Below, piece after piece: positions 18,024 through 26,597 of a stretch of DNA of 64,000 nt. Both the position numbers and the translations under genes were made by a program. Every line of letters starts with the position of its first letter. The stretch's first letter is position 1. The notes beneath the pieces are model-generated. The model was not told where the DNA came from. It did no database searches and was given only the letters and a program-made list of their open reading frames with translations. The stretch is taken from NCBI RefSeq assembly GCF_021028995.1, contig NZ_JAJJZG010000007.1, positions 85,809 through 149,808 on the forward strand. The letters run 5' to 3'. The DNA is from Halobacterium sp. KA-4 (lineage in GTDB: Archaea; Halobacteriota; Halobacteria; Halobacteriales; Halobacteriaceae).

Positions 18024-18362
18024 CTACACCGCGCCCATGTCGAACAGGCGGGCGGCGTGGTCGCGTTTCGCGAGCAGTACTTCCTCCAGCGACGGTGGGT
18101 TCTCGACATCGACGTTCTCGAGCACGTCCTCGGGGACGGCGAGCGTGCGCTCGGGGACGTCGTCCTCGCCGTGGACCGAGAGGTGCGCGGGGCCGATTTT
18201 CATCACGAGCGGGAGGTCTGTCCGGGAGATGCCCTCGTCGTCGGCGTAGAGCTGCTCGTTGACCCGTTCGTGGTGACGGCTGTTGATGGCGGCGCGGTTG
18301 CCGCGCGTCGGTTCGACGTACAACCGTCCGAGGTAGTAGCCGCTGGAGAATGCCTCGAACAT
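18024..18362 (-). CDS. DUF5802 family protein
   Basis: A 112-residue haloarchaeal protein beginning MFEAFSSGYYLGRLYVEP, matching the DUF5802 family. It has no visible catalytic motif; the C-terminal third is helical (LEEVLLAKRDHAARLFDMG). The ATG at 18360-18362 was chosen over a longer frame because the family starts at M-F-E-x-F-S-S-G-Y-Y. It is divergent from the winged-helix regulator at 18479 and might share promoter control with it. Function unknown. Confidence 0.75.
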   Translation of the reverse strand: MFEAFSSGYYLGRLYVEPTRGNRAAINSRHHERVNEQLYADDEGISRTDLPLVMKIGPAHLSVHGEDDVPERTLAVPEDVLENVDVENPPSLEEVLLAKRDHAARLFDMGAV

Positions 18363-18478
18363 GTATGCTAACGTTTGCCACGGGAGCACATAAGCGCTCC
18401 GGCGAACCCTGAAGTCGTCGCGCAATTCCACCGAGAGCAGACACCCTTATCCGGGCTCACCGCTAACTCAGGGTGAAT

Positions 18479-19129
18479 ATGGACTCGGGGGCACTGCTCG
18501 ACATACTCGGCAACGAGAACCGGCGACGCATCCTCCGACTGCTCGCGCGCAAACCCTGTTACGTCACGGAAATCTCGGAGTACCTCGGGGTCAGCCCGAA
18601 GGCGGTCATCGACCACCTCCGCCGGCTGGAGGACGCCGGCCTCGTGGAGTCGGAGGTCGACGACCAGCGCCGGAAGTACTTCCACATCGCCGAGAACCTC
18701 CGTCTGGAGGTACGGCTGTCGCCGTTCGACTTCGGGGCGAAGTCCGCATATCCCGCGAGCGCGGACCTCGACCTGACGCGGTGCCAGCACGTCTCGATTC
18801 GAATCCGCCAGGACCGCAACGACGACGTCGCGGACCTCGCGGGGAAACTCCAGGAACTCAAGGACCTCGAACGCGAGCTGTCGCTGGCCCAGCGCTGGGT
18901 ACAGGGCCGGCTCGCTGACGTCCAAGACCAACTCGGCGAGGCCGTCGGCGACGGGAACGAACGCCTCTACGCGGACGTGCTCGCAGCGCTGGCGTCCGGC
19001 GAGCGCTCCGCGAGCGCGGTCGCCGCCACCCTCGACGCCCCCGAGCCGCTCGTGGAGGGCGTCCTCGAGACGCTGCGCGAGCAGGACGTCGTCGAGCGCG
19101 CGGACGGCGAGTGGCACATCGCCGAGTAG
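18479..19129 (+). CDS. ArsR-type winged-helix transcriptional regulator
   Basis: A 216-residue DNA-binding protein. The N-terminal winged helix is clear: NENRRRILRLLARKPCYVTE then EYLGVSPKAVIDHLRRLEDAGLV and the wing DDQRRKYFHI. A coiled region (about 120-160) probably dimerizes it, and a second HTH-like segment (ASAVAATLDAPEPLVEGVLETLREQDVVE) closes the protein. The ATG at 18479 is preferred to the GTG six bases earlier. A TATA-like CTTATC near 18446-18451 lies about 30 bases upstream. Its targets are unknown. Confidence 0.85.
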   Translation: MDSGALLDILGNENRRRILRLLARKPCYVTEISEYLGVSPKAVIDHLRRLEDAGLVESEVDDQRRKYFHIAENLRLEVRLSPFDFGAKSAYPASADLDLTRCQHVSIRIRQDRNDDVADLAGKLQELKDLERELSLAQRWVQGRLADVQDQLGEAVGDGNERLYADVLAALASGERSASAVAATLDAPEPLVEGVLETLREQDVVERADGEWHIAE

Positions 19130-19176
19130 CACGCGAGTAGCAACCTTTTCGTCGGCGCGCCCGGAAGCAGCTCAAC

Positions 19177-20448
19177 ATGAACCAAGGGGACCGCGTGCGC
19201 GTCGACCGCGACGGCACGACCCACGAGGGCGTGCTGTTGCCGTCGGCCGAACCCAACCACCTCGTCGTGAAACTCGACTCCGGCTACAACATCGGCGTCG
19301 AGCGCGACGCGGCCGACGTCGAAGTACTGGAGCGAGACGTCTACGATGTCGAGAGCGAATCCGAGGAGGGGGCCGCCTCCGAGGTCGAATTCGACGACGA
19401 CCTGCCGACCATCGCGCTCATCTCGACTGGTGGCACCATCGCCTCCACCGTAGACTACCGTACGGGCGCCGTCACCGCGCAGTTCGACGCCGAGGACGTG
19501 CTGCGGGCGGTGCCGGACCTCGCGGGTCGCGCGAACTACCGCGGCCGCGTCGTGGCGAACATCCTCTCGGAGAACATGGAGCCGCCCATCTGGCAGGAGC
19601 TCGCCGACGCCGTCCGCGAGGAAATCGAGAACGGCGCCGACGGCGTCGTCGTGATGCACGGCACGGACACGATGCAGTACTCCGCGAGCGCGCTATCCTT
19701 CATCCTCGACACGCCCGTCCCCATCGTCTTCACGGGCAGCCAGCGCTCCGCGGACCGTCCCTCCTCGGACAACGTGATGAACGCGGTCTGCTCGGTGGAG
19801 GCCGCGAAGGCCGACGCCGCCGAGGTGATGGTCTGCATGCACGCCTCGGAGAGCGACGACCGGTGCGCGCTCCATCGCGGCACGCGCGTCCGGAAGAACC
19901 ACACGAGCCGCCGAGACGCCTTCGAGACGGTCGGCGCGGAGCCACTGGGCTACGTCGACTACGACGAAGCCAGCGAGGAAGCAGCCGCCGAATCCCGCGG
20001 CGTCCAATTCACGAAGGCGTACGCCGAGCGCGGCGAGACCGACCTCGACAGCAGCCCGGACCTCGACTCGGACGTCGAACTCGTAAAATTCACGCCCGGG
20101 ATGGACGACGCGTTCTTCGACCTCTGCGAGGGCAAGTCCGGTGTGATTATCGAGGGGACGGGGCTGGGCCACGTGCACACGGACTTCATCGACCGCATCG
20201 AGGACCTCGTGGATGACGGTACGACAGTCGTGATGACCAGCCAGTGTCTCGACGGTCGGGTCTGCGACCGCGTCTACGACACGGGCCGGGACCTCCTCAA
20301 CGCCGGCGTCGTCGAGGGCGAGGACATGCTCCCCGGCACCGCGAAGGTGAAACTGATGTGGGCGCTGGCGAACACGGAGAGCGTCGCGGAGACGATGCGG
20401 ACGCCGCTCGCGGGCGAAATCACGGACCGCTCGGTTCCGTGGGAATGA
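19177..20448 (+). CDS. gatD: Glutamyl-tRNA(Gln) amidotransferase subunit D
   Basis: A 423-residue archaeal GatD. With GatE it converts Glu-tRNA(Gln) to Gln-tRNA(Gln); GatD is the asparaginase-like subunit releasing ammonia. An N-terminal Tudor-like domain (residues 1-60) precedes the asparaginase domain with TGGTIAS (84-90) and MHGTDTMQY. GatE is not in this window. The stop overlaps the start of the acetyltransferase gene by 4 bp (ATGA). Confidence 0.95.
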   Translation: MNQGDRVRVDRDGTTHEGVLLPSAEPNHLVVKLDSGYNIGVERDAADVEVLERDVYDVESESEEGAASEVEFDDDLPTIALISTGGTIASTVDYRTGAVTAQFDAEDVLRAVPDLAGRANYRGRVVANILSENMEPPIWQELADAVREEIENGADGVVVMHGTDTMQYSASALSFILDTPVPIVFTGSQRSADRPSSDNVMNAVCSVEAAKADAAEVMVCMHASESDDRCALHRGTRVRKNHTSRRDAFETVGAEPLGYVDYDEASEEAAAESRGVQFTKAYAERGETDLDSSPDLDSDVELVKFTPGMDDAFFDLCEGKSGVIIEGTGLGHVHTDFIDRIEDLVDDGTTVVMTSQCLDGRVCDRVYDTGRDLLNAGVVEGEDMLPGTAKVKLMWALANTESVAETMRTPLAGEITDRSVPWE

Positions 20449-21368
20449 CCGGGGACGTCGAGATTCGGCCGGCGGAATTGGCGGACTACGACGACGTGGT
20501 GGCGTTCGCCAGCGACACGTGGGCCGACCGCCGCGAGGATGGCGACTACATCCCGCAGGTCTTCGAGGACTGGGTGGAGAGCGACGGCCCGCGCCAGCGC
20601 ACGCTCGTCGCGGACACCGGCGACGACATCGCCGCAATCGCGCAGTTCGTCCTGCTCTCCGAGCACGAGGCGTGGGCGCAGGGGATGCGCACGAACCCCG
20701 AGTACCGCGGGCAGGGCGTCGGCTCGACGCTCGTCCACGCGGGCTTCGACTGGGCGCGCGAGCAGGGCGCGACGGTCGCGCGCAACATGGTGTTCTCGTG
20801 GAACGTGATGGGGATCGGGCACTCCCGCGCGACCGGCTTCGAGCCCGCGACGGAGTTCCGCTGGGTCCACCCGGAGCCGGACGCCGACGCCACCCCGGAG
20901 CACGAACTCACGAGCGACGCGCACGCCGCGTGGCAGTTCTGGCAGGACAGCGCCGCCCGCGACCACCTGCGGGGGCTCACGCTCCATACCGGGGAGTCGT
21001 GGGCGCTCTCGGAGCTCACGCGCGACCGCCTCGCCACGGCCGCCGACCGCGTCGCCCTCCAGGTCGTGCAGGACGACGCGGGCACACAGGGGTTCGCGTT
21101 CCGCTCGCGCACCTACGAACGCGAGGAGGACGGAGAAGCACAGACGTACGCGGAGTACGGCGTCGCGGCGTGGGCCGACCAATTTGCCTGTAACTCACTG
21201 CTCGACGCGATTGCCGCGGACGCCGCGAGTGTCGATGCGGACCGCACGCGCGTGCTCATTCCCGAGACCGCGGCGGCAGTCAGCGACGTCGCGGTCACAC
21301 GCACCGAAATCGGCGAGGAGCCGGACTTCGTGATGGCGGCCGACCTCACTGCCGACTACCGGGCGTGA
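20445..21368 (+). CDS. GNAT family N-acetyltransferase
   Basis: A 307-residue protein with an N-terminal GNAT domain (about residues 5-150) containing the acetyl-CoA loop RGQGVGSTLV in the usual R-x2-G-x-G/A position. The C-terminal half (about 150-307) is a second alpha/beta region without a clear second acetyl-CoA motif. The substrate is unknown. Translation is coupled to gatD through ATGA, so a role in tRNA or protein modification is possible but unproven. Confidence 0.85.
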   Translation: MTGDVEIRPAELADYDDVVAFASDTWADRREDGDYIPQVFEDWVESDGPRQRTLVADTGDDIAAIAQFVLLSEHEAWAQGMRTNPEYRGQGVGSTLVHAGFDWAREQGATVARNMVFSWNVMGIGHSRATGFEPATEFRWVHPEPDADATPEHELTSDAHAAWQFWQDSAARDHLRGLTLHTGESWALSELTRDRLATAADRVALQVVQDDAGTQGFAFRSRTYEREEDGEAQTYAEYGVAAWADQFACNSLLDAIAADAASVDADRTRVLIPETAAAVSDVAVTRTEIGEEPDFVMAADLTADYRA

Positions 21369-21414
21369 GCAGCGAAACGTTTTGTCGCCGGGTGCGGTAG
21401 CCTCGGGCACTCGA

Positions 21415-23058
21415 ATGCGCGAACTCCGCGGCATCTCCTTGGACCCCTCGGATTTGACGTACCGCCAGCGACTGATTCTCGCGTACGCCGGCGGCCTCGT
21501 CTCGGTCGTGCTCGTGTTCACGGGCCTCTACTACTGGGGGATGGCCGTTCTGGAGGCGCGCCCGCGGTCGCCGTACCAGGCGTTCAACACGGTCATCGAA
21601 GTGATGACGACGACCGGGTTCGGCGCGGACTCGCCGTGGGAGACGCCGCTGATGAACCTCTTCGTGGCGGGGATGCAGGTCTCGGGCGTCGCCGTCGGGT
21701 TCGTGACGCTGCGCGTGCTCGTCATCCCGCTGTTTGAGCGCACGCCCGTGAACCTCGACGACCAACTCACGGCCAAGGACGGCCACGTCGTCGTTGCGGA
21801 GTACCGCCGCGACAGCGAGGTGCTGCTGGACGAACTCGAAGCGATGGACGTCGACTACGTGCTCGTGGAGTCCGACCGCGAGGAAGCCATGCGGCTCTCC
21901 GACGACGGCTACCAGGCCATCGACGGCGACCCGGAGGACAGCGAGGACCTCAAACGCGCGAGCATCGGGAAGGCGGACGTGCTCATCACGGACACCGACG
22001 ACCGAACGGCGAGCGTCGTGTTGACCGCGCTGGAGCACAACGAAGACCTCCGGGTCGTGAGTTTCACGGCGTCGACGCGGCGGAAGGCCGCGCTCGCGGA
22101 GGTCGGCGTCGACCGCAGCGTCGCGCCGCACGCGCTCATCGGCCAGCGGCTCGCGGAGAAGGCGACGACGCCGGTCTCGGTCGGCGAGGTGGCGACCGAC
22201 GAGGTCGCCATCCGGGAGCTTCTGGTGCGCCGGGACAGCCCGCTGCACGGCGTCCGCGTCCGGGAGTCGCCGCTCGCCAGCCACCCCGAGTTGACGCTCG
22301 TCGCGGGCTGGTTCGACGGCGAGTTGCGAATCCCGCCGTCGCCCGAGGAGCGCCTCACGCCGAACACCGTGCTCGTCGTCGCGGGGCCGGCGGCCCTCAT
22401 CGACGAGGTCGCCGGCGAAATCGCGGGCGTCCAGCGCTCGCGGCTGCGCGACCACTCGCGGGTCGTCGTTGCCGGACTCGGCGAGGGCGGTGCCGCGGCC
22501 GTCGAGTCGCTACCCGACGACGTCGAGGTGACGACCGTCGACGAGTCCCCGGAGGCAAATCCGGACGTGGTCGGCGACGCCACCGAGCCGGAGACGCTGG
22601 AAGCCGCGAACGTCGTGGACGCGACCGCGTTGGTCGTCACGGTGAACGACGACGCGACCGCGCTGTTGACCGTCGCGATGGCGCGCTCGCTGTCCAGCGA
22701 CGTGGAGATTCTCGTGCGCGTGACGGACACGGAGAAGGCGTCGGCGGCGTTCCGTGCGGGCGCCGACTACGTGCTCTCCGTCCAGCGCGTGAGTGCGCGC
22801 CTCGTCGCCGCGGAGGTGCACGGCGAGCGCGTGATGGACCCGGTGGGGCAGATTCGGCTCGTCCGCGCGGACGCGACGCCGTTCGTCGGACAGACGGTCG
22901 CGACGGCGAGCGACCCGGAGAAGGGGTGGACGGTCGTCGGCGTGGTCCACGACGGAGAGGTGAACACGAATCAGGCCGCTGCAATCGATGCCGGCGACGA
23001 GGTGTTCGTCGCGGGCAGCGACCGCGCCATCCGCGGTTTCGAGCAGTCCGTGGACTAA
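21415..23058 (+). CDS. Two-helix potassium channel with two TrkA (RCK) modules
   Basis: A 547-residue protein: two membrane helices (about 18-46 and 78-104) around a pore loop, then TrkA-N (from HVVVAEYRRD, about 123), TrkA-C (about 270-345), a second TrkA-N (VVVAGLGEGG, about 357) and a second TrkA-C. The pore signature reads TTGFG (66-70) instead of TVGYG, so ion selectivity could differ. Probably a ligand-gated cation channel of the inner membrane. The first TrkA-N lacks a perfect GxGxxG (VAEYRRD), so its nucleotide binding may be weak. Confidence 0.82.
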   Translation: MRELRGISLDPSDLTYRQRLILAYAGGLVSVVLVFTGLYYWGMAVLEARPRSPYQAFNTVIEVMTTTGFGADSPWETPLMNLFVAGMQVSGVAVGFVTLRVLVIPLFERTPVNLDDQLTAKDGHVVVAEYRRDSEVLLDELEAMDVDYVLVESDREEAMRLSDDGYQAIDGDPEDSEDLKRASIGKADVLITDTDDRTASVVLTALEHNEDLRVVSFTASTRRKAALAEVGVDRSVAPHALIGQRLAEKATTPVSVGEVATDEVAIRELLVRRDSPLHGVRVRESPLASHPELTLVAGWFDGELRIPPSPEERLTPNTVLVVAGPAALIDEVAGEIAGVQRSRLRDHSRVVVAGLGEGGAAAVESLPDDVEVTTVDESPEANPDVVGDATEPETLEAANVVDATALVVTVNDDATALLTVAMARSLSSDVEILVRVTDTEKASAAFRAGADYVLSVQRVSARLVAAEVHGERVMDPVGQIRLVRADATPFVGQTVATASDPEKGWTVVGVVHDGEVNTNQAAAIDAGDEVFVAGSDRAIRGFEQSVD

Positions 23059-23814
23059 TTATGCGAGCCGCGCCGGGTCGCCCGCGTAGTCGGCGACGCC
23101 CGGATAGTCGGTAATGACGCCGTCCACGCCGGCGTCGCTACACGCGACGGCGTCCTGCCAGTCCGTGACGGTCCACGCGTTGACCGTGCGGCCGTCGCGG
23201 TGCGCGTGGTCGACGAGGTCGTCGCTGAGGCCGTCGACGGGCGCGTGGAGCGCGCGACAGTCGAACTCGCTGGCGCGCGTGAGCCCGCGGTCGGTGTCGA
23301 GACACAGCGCCGCGCGTGGCGTGTCCGGCAGCACTTCGGTGGCGGCTTCGAGCGCGCCGTCGAAGAAGGAAGAGAGCACGACCGGCGCGTCGCAGTCCGC
23401 GAGCGCGTCCGCGACGGACTCGACGAACGGCCGCCAGACGGCTGCGTCCGGTCCCGAAAGGCCGAGGCGGGCGTCCTCGTGGCCCGGGTTCTTCAGTTCG
23501 ACGTGGAACTCCACGTCGGCAGGCACGAGGTCCGCGACGTCGGCTAACGTCGGCACACCCTCGCCACTCCCGAGTACGTCCACGTCCGCGAGCGTGCTCG
23601 GGTCCGCGTCCCAGACGAAGCCCTCGGCGTCCGTGACGCCGCGCGAGTCGCCGTCGCCGTCGAGGCGCTGGTCGTGGAAGACGACCGGCGTGCCGTCGGC
23701 TGCGGGCTGGACGTCCACTTCGATGCCGTTCGCGCGCTCGCGGGCCGCGCGGACCGCCGCTGCGGTGTTCTCGGGCGCGACGCCAGCGAACCCGCGGTGG
23801 GCGATGGTAAACAT
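23059..23814 (-). CDS. Glycerophosphodiester phosphodiesterase
   Basis: A 251-residue GDPD-family enzyme (TIM barrel) hydrolysing glycerophosphodiesters to glycerol 3-phosphate and an alcohol. The signature HRGFAGVAPENT (His6, Arg7, Glu15) is at the N-terminus, the metal motif EVDVQPAADG and HDQRLDGDG follow, and the C-terminal barrel ends VNAWTVTD. There is no signal peptide, so it acts in the cytoplasm. It is tail-to-tail with the channel gene (stops adjacent) and its ATG overlaps the stop of the SAMP-like gene (ATGA). Confidence 0.92.
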   Translation of the reverse strand: MFTIAHRGFAGVAPENTAAAVRAARERANGIEVDVQPAADGTPVVFHDQRLDGDGDSRGVTDAEGFVWDADPSTLADVDVLGSGEGVPTLADVADLVPADVEFHVELKNPGHEDARLGLSGPDAAVWRPFVESVADALADCDAPVVLSSFFDGALEAATEVLPDTPRAALCLDTDRGLTRASEFDCRALHAPVDGLSDDLVDHAHRDGRTVNAWTVTDWQDAVACSDAGVDGVITDYPGVADYAGDPARLA

Positions 23815-24086
23815 CAGCCGCCGCTCACCGGCGGGAACAGCGCGAGCTCGTCGTCCGGGTCGAGTTCCGTGTCGAGGCCGTCCGCGTGGGCGACGTTCTC
23901 GCCGTTGCGCAGGACGTTGATGTGCTCGTGGACGTCGCCGTCGTCGGTCAGCACGCGATCTCGGAGCGCGGGGCGGTCGGCGAGCAGGGCGTCGAGGGCG
24001 TCGCCAACCGTCTGGGCCGACTCGTCGACGGTGATTCGGCGGTCGCCGCCGACCTCCGCGAGGTCCGCGAACAGCTTCCACTCCAT
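23814..24086 (-). CDS. SAMP/MoaD-like ubiquitin-fold protein
   Basis: A 90-residue beta-grasp protein (MEWKLFADLAEVGG start) ending in a bare diglycine (LFPPVSGG). This is the pattern of small archaeal modifier proteins (SAMP1-type) and of MoaD/ThiS sulfur carriers, activated by the E1-like UbaA. The acidic middle contains DEHINVLRNGENV-like strands. Which role it has, protein modification or sulfur transfer, cannot be told here. It starts an operon with the glycerophosphodiesterase (4-bp overlap); UbaA is not in the window. Confidence 0.85.
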   Translation of the reverse strand: MEWKLFADLAEVGGDRRITVDESAQTVGDALDALLADRPALRDRVLTDDGDVHEHINVLRNGENVAHADGLDTELDPDDELALFPPVSGG

Positions 24087-24146
24087 GTACGACCCTCGGC
24101 GACGGCGACGCATAGGTGCTACGGGGTCGGCAGCGCGTGCAACGAG

Positions 24147-25298
24147 CTACTGGCTCGGCGACTCCTCGGCCGGTTCCTCGGCCACGGCTGCGGCGGCGTC
24201 GACGCGGCGCGCGACGTCCGGCCGCGCGACCACGTAGAGCGTGTCGCCGGCGGTGAGCGTCCGTGACGCGCTCGGGATGGCGGAGACGCCCGCTTCGCTG
24301 CGGACCGCGACGACGGTTCCATCCACTGTCGCGACGGTCGCGCCGTCGAGGCTACTGTCGGCTTCGACGGTGACGACGACCATCGTCTCGTCGGCGGCCC
24401 GCAGCAGGGACGCGAATTGGCGGTCCGCGCCCGGCTCGTACGGCAGCGTGAGCAGTCGGTAGTCGCCGCCCGCGAGCTTGCGAGCGTCGTACTCGTCCAG
24501 CGACAGCGTCACGGTGTCCTCGCGGGTCGCACGAATCTCAGCGGTGGCGACGCGCTCGGCGGTCTGGTCTTTCGTGCTCGGCTGCCACACCTGCACGAGG
24601 TCGCCAGGACCGGCTGCGTTCGGCGGGTCCGCGTGCACGCCGACGGCCGCAGTTCCGGGTGGGAGCGTCGGGCCGATGCCGGCGGTGCGGCTCCCGAGCG
24701 CGAGGTAGGTCGCGGTGCCGTCGTCAGCGAGTTCGACGTCGACGTAGCCCACCTCGTAGTCGTCTTTCAGCCGCGTGACGACGCGCTCGCGGAGCTCCTC
24801 GACGGTGAGCCGGCGCGGGAAGATGAGGGTCTTCCCCGACAGCTCGGCTTTGACGTTGTCGGCGACCGGGTCGTACCCCTCGATGTCCTCGATTTCCTCG
24901 GGGAGTTCGACCGCGACCGCACGCCCCACTGCTTTCACAAGCCGGCCGACGTCGCCTTCGAGCTCGCGGACGCCGGTCGCGGCCAGAATCTGGATGCCGA
25001 CACGGTCGCCGCCGCGGCGCGCGGCGGGCGCGACGAGCACCGCAGCGCCGAACACGGCGAGGTTGAACACGACCGCTTCGAGGGAGAGCACGTCCGTCCG
25101 ACCGGCGATGGCCTGCCCGAGCGCGACCCGCGTGTTGAGGTAGAACGCGACCACGGAGACGTTCACGAGCAGCGCCACGCCGGACGGGAGTTCCTGCCGG
25201 AAGTACCACCGGAACGCGGCCGCGAGCACGGCGACAGAGACGCCGGCAGCGAGGATGACGCCGCCGCCCTGCGCAATTTCGGTCGTCGACACCGGCAT
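24147..25298 (-). CDS. Membrane protein with C-terminal TrkA-C domain (paralogue 2)
   Basis: A 383-residue protein with three N-terminal membrane helices (about 11-33, 40-62, 70-93), a soluble linker and TrkA-C-type domains at the C-terminus (about 200-360). It has no pore loop and no TrkA-N nucleotide fold. It aligns with the gene upstream over a block that reads DIEGYDP in this protein and DLEGYPP in the other, continuing to a D-x2-G-x-A-T motif. The ATG at 25298 overlaps the stop of that gene. It is probably a regulator of K+ transport; this is inferred from TrkA-C only. Confidence 0.75.
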   Translation of the reverse strand: MPVSTTEIAQGGGVILAAGVSVAVLAAAFRWYFRQELPSGVALLVNVSVVAFYLNTRVALGQAIAGRTDVLSLEAVVFNLAVFGAAVLVAPAARRGGDRVGIQILAATGVRELEGDVGRLVKAVGRAVAVELPEEIEDIEGYDPVADNVKAELSGKTLIFPRRLTVEELRERVVTRLKDDYEVGYVDVELADDGTATYLALGSRTAGIGPTLPPGTAAVGVHADPPNAAGPGDLVQVWQPSTKDQTAERVATAEIRATREDTVTLSLDEYDARKLAGGDYRLLTLPYEPGADRQFASLLRAADETMVVVTVEADSSLDGATVATVDGTVVAVRSEAGVSAIPSASRTLTAGDTLYVVARPDVARRVDAAAAVAEEPAEESPSQ

Positions 25299-26515
25299 CA
25301 CTTCGCCACCTCCTCGAAGGCGTCGAGTTCACGGCGCGGCCCGGCGACGAACAGTTCGTCGCCGGCCGACAGCGCGACGTCGCCGTTCGGAGCGACCGTC
25401 CACGAGCCGTCGTGGCGGACCGCCAGCACTGTGATACCGTACGTCTCTCGGACGTTCGCCTCGCCGAGCGTGGTTCCGACGACGGGGGCGTCCGCGCGGA
25501 GCGTGAGCCGACGGACGCGCTGGCCGCCCCGGCGCAACAGTCCGAGGAGTTCGTACTCGCGGCGGGTACCACGGGCGCGCACGACGATGCGCGTTCGGTC
25601 GGCGGCGAGTAGGGACTCCGCCTCCGGCCGTTGCACGGCGACGGTGACGCGGCCCTCGCCACCAGTCGTCGTCGGCGCGGGCGTCGCCGCGGGTTCGGCC
25701 TCCTCCGCTTCCTCGGCCGCGGGCGCGGTCGGTTCCGTCGCGGGTTTCGTGCCGGATTTCGCGGAGACGACGGTGCCGTCAACGCGCTCCTCGCCAGCCA
25801 GCACCGAGACATCGTCGCCGCGCGCGATGCCCGTGGGGACGAGCGCGGGCACCGACACCGCGCGCTTTCCGACCGGCGTGCGCTTAGAGACGCCCGCGGC
25901 GGGCGGCGCTGCGGCGACGGTCGCGCGACCGTGCTCGTCGACAGTGACAGTCGCTTCCTCGACGTCGAAGTCCGACCGCAGGCGGTCGACGAACCGCGTC
26001 TCCAACTCCGAGAGCGGGAGGTCGGCGGGGAAGCGCCACTCCGCGTCGTGAATCGACGTACGCAGCGACTCCGGCAGCGGCGGGTAGCCTTCGAGGTCGC
26101 GGACGCCGCCGACGACGCTCACCGTGACCTCGTTGCGGCCGCCGACGAATTCGATGGCGTCGGTGTGGAGCGTGCGCTCGCGCAGCGACTTCAGGCTGAG
26201 CCGACGCGGCAGCGACGCGCCCATCTTGTCGCCGACCGAGTGCGTGTAGAACGTCAACATCGCGACGACCAGCAGCGCCACCACCAGCGTCGTCGAATTC
26301 GCCGCCTGCGTGATTGTCGGGTCCGCGAACGCGAGGAAACCGCCGTTGACCCCCGCGAGCGCGACGCCCAGCACCACGACACCGAACGCGGGCACGGAGA
26401 GCCCGGTGACGTACCGGAAGAGGAAGCCGAACCCGAACGACACCAGCGCCGGAATCACGCCAGCCAGCAGTCCGAGATAGATGCCGTGCAGCGCTTGCAC
26501 GGGAGTGGAAGTCAT
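25298..26515 (-). CDS. Membrane protein with C-terminal TrkA-C domain (paralogue 1)
   Basis: A 405-residue protein with three membrane helices (about 12-35, 40-62, 72-92), then a soluble region with DLEGYPPLPESL, a low-complexity Ala/Glu/Pro linker (about 275-300) and a TrkA-C domain (about 325-405, including LRADAPVVGTTLGE and AGDELFVAGP). Like its partner it lacks a selectivity filter and a TrkA-N domain. It is divergent from the TVGYG channel gene across an 82-bp gap, suggesting joint control. Confidence 0.75.
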   Translation of the reverse strand: MTSTPVQALHGIYLGLLAGVIPALVSFGFGFLFRYVTGLSVPAFGVVVLGVALAGVNGGFLAFADPTITQAANSTTLVVALLVVAMLTFYTHSVGDKMGASLPRRLSLKSLRERTLHTDAIEFVGGRNEVTVSVVGGVRDLEGYPPLPESLRTSIHDAEWRFPADLPLSELETRFVDRLRSDFDVEEATVTVDEHGRATVAAAPPAAGVSKRTPVGKRAVSVPALVPTGIARGDDVSVLAGEERVDGTVVSAKSGTKPATEPTAPAAEEAEEAEPAATPAPTTTGGEGRVTVAVQRPEAESLLAADRTRIVVRARGTRREYELLGLLRRGGQRVRRLTLRADAPVVGTTLGEANVRETYGITVLAVRHDGSWTVAPNGDVALSAGDELFVAGPRRELDAFEEVAK

Positions 26516-26597
26516 ACGACCGAGCACTCGCGCCCGGGACAAAACGCTACCGACGCGTGCCGCCGTGTTTAAGACGGGCGACCACGCCCGTGGTGAC

